A stretch of DNA of 64,000 nucleotides. Origin: a virus. This document shows, piece after piece, positions 60,858-64,000 of the stretch. The notes beneath the pieces are model-generated. The model saw only the letters and a program-made list of their open reading frames with translations, was not told the origin of the DNA and did no database searches. The DNA lies in IMG/VR virus record IMGVR_UViG_3300048672_001051, positions 1-64,000 of that record; one strand, written 5' to 3'. Each line of letters opens with the position of its first letter. Within the stretch, counting starts at the first letter, position 1. A program made the position numbers and the translations under genes.

Positions 60858-62787
60858 AAAAATAACTAACGCAGCCGTTGAAAATCTGACTAAAAAAATA
60901 AATCTATCTTTGGAAGATCTGGCTAAAACTAATATTGACTTTATAAAAAGTCTACCAGTAGAACTAAATAAACTGGCTATCATAACAGATAAGCTTGCAA
61001 ATATGACTTTAATAGGTGGGCAGTGTTACTACAACTACAGCCTAGACAAGAGCTCGACAATTAGCAGCTACAACATAGACTATAGAAATAATTTAACTTT
61101 AAGCTTACAACCAACTAATGAAAAAAGGATAACACTTAAAGAAAATATTAGTAGAGTCTTGTCCACAAAAAGATATATACTAACAGACTCTGATGAAGAA
61201 TTAAGATCATTTAATGATTTAGTAGTTAGAGATATCCCAGTAATTTTTAAAACTACAGAAAATACTTATAAGTATATATTTGAACTTAAAAATGACTCGC
61301 GTAACGAGTTTAATAAAATTTCGGTAAAGCTTTCTAAAGACACAGAGTCTTATCCAACAATTTCAGAAATATACTATATAAACGAAAATAAAGATAAGAT
61401 ACAGGTGAAGATGATAAACTATGGAGCTTTTATAGTAGATTTAGACACGGTTAGGGAGAAAGACAATACCTATAATTTGGTATTAGAGGACATAACTTCA
61501 GATAATATTTATATAGTGTTAGAGGACAATAAGAAAAACTTAGGCCTGGACAGTATAAAAATATATCACACGAAGTATGATAGTGTTGGAGGTTTTGTTT
61601 GTAAATTTCCTTCGCAAACAAAACCTATATTGAAAGTTGGTTTAGATTATAGCGGAGCATTAGAGGGTGTTAAAACTTACGTATCAAATGATAACAAAAA
61701 TTGGTATCCAATACTTGTGAGTAACAGCTACTCAATTAGCACTATTCCAAAAGTTGTAAGTTTTAATACAATAGAAGTTTCAAGTATTACGACAAATACA
61801 GACGTAAAAGATTTATACTTGAAAGTGGAGTTGAGTCCAGTAGAGATTCCTAGCACAAAAGCTAAAACTTTAAATAAGGGTACTTACAATACAGGTAACT
61901 TTGCTGTGCAAGTCACAGACTACTCAAGCTACTCTGTATACAGTACAGTTGACAGTTATTATTATGGCCGATTAAGTGAAACCACAACAAATAATTTAAC
62001 ATGGTTTTTTGATGCAGGCGTTAACTACGTAAAAATAGATAATATTTATTACGTAAAAGGATTTGAAGACAGTGTTTATAGTAAAACCCTAAAATCACAA
62101 ATTGATCAGAAAAGAGTTATCAGTAGTTGCCAACCTAAAAGAGTAACATCTAAAGTAGTTGATGTTGACACTATAGACATAACTACCGCAGATTTATATG
62201 GATTCTCTATAGTATCAGTCGAAGAGACACCTATACAGCAAAATTCAAATATAGTTATACCTCTAAAGGAAGAAATTCCTAAAGGTAAGTATTACATAGT
62301 TCAGGGTACTACTAAAATAGAGTGTGACCTGAGACTCGGATATATAACTAGTGCTATAGCCGTACTATTTAAAGTATCTGATAATAAAAAAGTTTGGCTA
62401 GAAGACAGCTTAAGTAATGTAGTAAAAGTTTTGACACCAGATGAATTCGGTTTTGTTAGCCTTTTAACTGAAGATATGTTTGTATTAAGTTACGATGTAG
62501 ATAAGTACTGGCCAGCGCTAGAGCAAACTAAACCTTACACCCTGTTAGATAGTAATTTAAAAACTAACTCACAAAATAAAGTTTTGCAATATAAAGTAAT
62601 TAAAACTTCCATATACAATGAAAAACATATTAGCAACTTAAATAAAAATTATTTAAGTATTAAATATTTAAAAAATTGGAAAGAAACTTTTAAAGTTGTT
62701 GATGAAACCCTACCTGTAGGTATTAAACAATTTAAATTAAAAGATTGTGGAGTAATAAAAGGAAGTTTGGAGATAATAAATGATTGA
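60850..62787 (+). CDS. Large appendage protein, unknown
   Basis: 645 residues, N-terminal ~50 residues helical (KKINLSLEDLAKTNIDFIK), then long beta-rich part with repeated Lys/Asn/Asp/Tyr composition. It has the same helix-then-sheet plan as the two neighbours (59715 and 63355), so the three may be related adhesin-type subunits. No enzyme motif. Overlaps the next gene by 8 bases. Confidence 0.53.
   Translation: MNKKITNAAVENLTKKINLSLEDLAKTNIDFIKSLPVELNKLAIITDKLANMTLIGGQCYYNYSLDKSSTISSYNIDYRNNLTLSLQPTNEKRITLKENISRVLSTKRYILTDSDEELRSFNDLVVRDIPVIFKTTENTYKYIFELKNDSRNEFNKISVKLSKDTESYPTISEIYYINENKDKIQVKMINYGAFIVDLDTVREKDNTYNLVLEDITSDNIYIVLEDNKKNLGLDSIKIYHTKYDSVGGFVCKFPSQTKPILKVGLDYSGALEGVKTYVSNDNKNWYPILVSNSYSISTIPKVVSFNTIEVSSITTNTDVKDLYLKVELSPVEIPSTKAKTLNKGTYNTGNFAVQVTDYSSYSVYSTVDSYYYGRLSETTTNNLTWFFDAGVNYVKIDNIYYVKGFEDSVYSKTLKSQIDQKRVISSCQPKRVTSKVVDVDTIDITTADLYGFSIVSVEETPIQQNSNIVIPLKEEIPKGKYYIVQGTTKIECDLRLGYITSAIAVLFKVSDNKKVWLEDSLSNVVKVLTPDEFGFVSLLTEDMFVLSYDVDKYWPALEQTKPYTLLDSNLKTNSQNKVLQYKVIKTSIYNEKHISNLNKNYLSIKYLKNWKETFKVVDETLPVGIKQFKLKDCGVIKGSLEIIND
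61590..61626 (+). repeat. 12-bp perfect stem, 13-base loop
   Basis: AGGTTTTGTTTG / CAAACAAAACCT in the middle of the 645-residue gene; the loop is TAAATTTCCTTCG. Confidence 0.65.
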
Positions 62788-63358
62788 AGTTCAATTTGTA
62801 GATGGATTAACAGAGTTTTATAATTACGAAACTAAAACAATTCAAATAGAAATACCAGACACCTCTGAGGTTTATTTATTTGAAGTTAATTTAGATGAAT
62901 CAGAAATTGATCCAACAACATTAACATTTATAAACAACACAAACATAGATTTGAGCGAATTGACATTAAGTTTAAATAATAAAAAGTTAGTGTTACAGTC
63001 TTCGACAAGTATAGCTGGTGTTAAGTTATTGATAAGTTATACTTATCTTAATCGAACACCAGATTTTCTATACAGTGTAGACTACATAGAGGGTATTTTA
63101 TATTTTTCAAAAGAACAGACAAAAAGTATAGATATAAAATACACAACTGACCAATTATTACTTGAAGGCAAGTCTGCAGAGCAATTGAAAGAAGGTTCTG
63201 ATTACAACTTTGTTAATAACATAGTAGATATAAAAAACTATGATAATTCAAATATTAGTTTTGTATATGATAACAAACTAAATATATCTAAAAAAATTAG
63301 TCCAATTCTTTCAGATGTAAAATTAAATATAATACTAAAGGATGACTTAAGCCTATGA
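62780..63358 (+). CDS. Small beta-rich protein, unknown
   Basis: 192 residues, beta-rich throughout (TIQIEIPDTSEVYLFEVNL; YLNRTPDFLYSVDYIEG; VDIKNYDNSNISFVYDN). Overlaps both neighbours (8 and 4 bases). No family recognised; an appendage subunit from context. Confidence 0.53.
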   Translation: MIEVQFVDGLTEFYNYETKTIQIEIPDTSEVYLFEVNLDESEIDPTTLTFINNTNIDLSELTLSLNNKKLVLQSSTSIAGVKLLISYTYLNRTPDFLYSVDYIEGILYFSKEQTKSIDIKYTTDQLLLEGKSAEQLKEGSDYNFVNNIVDIKNYDNSNISFVYDNKLNISKKISPILSDVKLNIILKDDLSL

Positions 63359-64000
63359 GTAATTTACATGCCGAAACACTTTTTAAAAAAATAGTGTTAG
63401 ATGAAGATTTAAGTAGCACTGAATCGCTTTACATCAAAGCGATTCAGGCTTCACAAAATCACACAACAAGCATAACTGAACTTAAAAAATTTCTTTCACA
63501 AAAGCAGACAGATTTAAAAAATAAGATTAACAAACTTGACATAAATTTAAGAGCTAGTTTGTTAAGTAGTAAAAAATTCATTAATGAAGCATACGCATTA
63601 AATTTGCCATTAACTTCAAATTTATTTATAAATGAAGTTGTGGTTTTAAATGGAGTTCTAACTCCAAGCTTAGAGTTAAGCACTACAGAAAAAATTGATA
63701 TGGATTTTAAAAACTTCAATAGTGAATATGGTACTAAGTTTAAAATATCAAACAATAATATAGTTATTTCTAAGAATCAATCTGAACAATTTCAACAACT
63801 AAGTATTAATATCCCAAAAGATATTTATAGTGGATTTTTTTGTATCAAGTTTGAAACAGATCAATTACTAAGTATTCTTGATAAAAATAATGCTGAAATA
63901 GTTTCTAAAACATTTACGAATATTCTTAAAATACCGTTTGATAAAGATACTATTAAACTAAAATTAAGATTTTTTGATAACAATCAAAGAGTAATTAAAA
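63355..64000 (+). CDS. Appendage-type protein, 3' truncated by window
   Basis: Open from ATG 63355 (overlapping the previous stop as ATGA) to the window end, 215 codons seen with no stop. The N-terminal ~85 residues are helical with coiled-coil character (ITELKKFLSQKQTDLKNKIN), the rest beta-rich. Same general plan as the genes at 59715 and 60850. The C-terminal end is not in the window. Confidence 0.6.
   Translation, partial: MSNLHAETLFKKIVLDEDLSSTESLYIKAIQASQNHTTSITELKKFLSQKQTDLKNKINKLDINLRASLLSSKKFINEAYALNLPLTSNLFINEVVVLNGVLTPSLELSTTEKIDMDFKNFNSEYGTKFKISNNNIVISKNQSEQFQQLSINIPKDIYSGFFCIKFETDQLLSILDKNNAEIVSKTFTNILKIPFDKDTIKLKLRFFDNNQRVIK
63419..63447 (+). repeat. 12-bp perfect stem, 5-base loop
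   Basis: CTGAATCGCTTT / AAAGCGATTCAG around ACATC, 64 bases into the last gene of the window. Confidence 0.8.

Noticed and set aside
1-64000. tRNA genes, CRISPR arrays, integrase or transposase genes
   Set aside because: No cloverleaf with a clear acceptor end, no regularly spaced repeats and no recombinase motif was seen; almost all sequence is occupied by + strand virion genes.

Overview
The window is a stretch of the late (virion morphogenesis and lysis) region of a contractile-tailed double-stranded DNA phage, a myovirus. Every gene I support lies on the + strand. Genes are packed end to end, usually with ATGA/TAATG overlaps or gaps of a few bases, and ATG, GTG and TTG starts are all used. 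No tRNA, rRNA, CRISPR array, integrase or insertion sequence was seen. The DNA is A+T-rich except for the first ~2.1 kb. The number and size of the structural genes (several above 1000 codons) suggest a large genome. The host cannot be named from the sequence.

Layout. 1-4000: two tail-fibre-like proteins, the first cut by the window edge and clearly richer in G+C. 4003-4966: two tandem endolysins (M15 peptidase, then a GH24-like lysozyme). 4929-11941: packaging cluster holding a Cys-motif protein interrupted by two directly adjoining inteins, a TnsA/T4 gp4-like head-completion nuclease, a DnaQ-like exonuclease with a membrane segment, a Gly-rich protein, and a terminase large subunit with a third intein in its P-loop. 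11949-21370: head genes (four small or unknown virion proteins, portal, protease/scaffold, likely decoration protein, major capsid protein), with the clearest intrinsic terminators of the window after the capsid gene. 21386-27971: unassigned beta-rich virion proteins, neck-type proteins and a tail-terminator candidate. 27992-33041: sheath, tube, two tube-like paralogues and a tail-assembly-chaperone pair. 33044-42474: tape-measure candidate, then an 1830-residue protein carrying the ordered motifs of a single-chain double-psi beta-barrel RNA polymerase. 42467-50329: a 2154-residue hub fusing a lytic transglycosylase, a staphylococcal-nuclease domain and an M23 peptidase, then baseplate proteins including a gp25-like wedge. 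50322-64000: a baseplate-J-like protein and a long run of unassigned baseplate/fibre proteins, the last cut by the window edge.

How the genes fit together: the terminase with its nucleases fills the portal/capsid shell, the sheath-tube-hub-baseplate set delivers DNA, and the peptidoglycan hydrolases act at entry (hub) and exit (endolysins). The RNA-polymerase-like protein lies between tape measure and hub, where cargo delivered with the DNA would be expected. The strongest unusual signals are this polymerase candidate, the back-to-back inteins, the three-enzyme hub, and a large set of perfect inverted repeats inside coding sequences, many of them within ~250 bases of a start codon.
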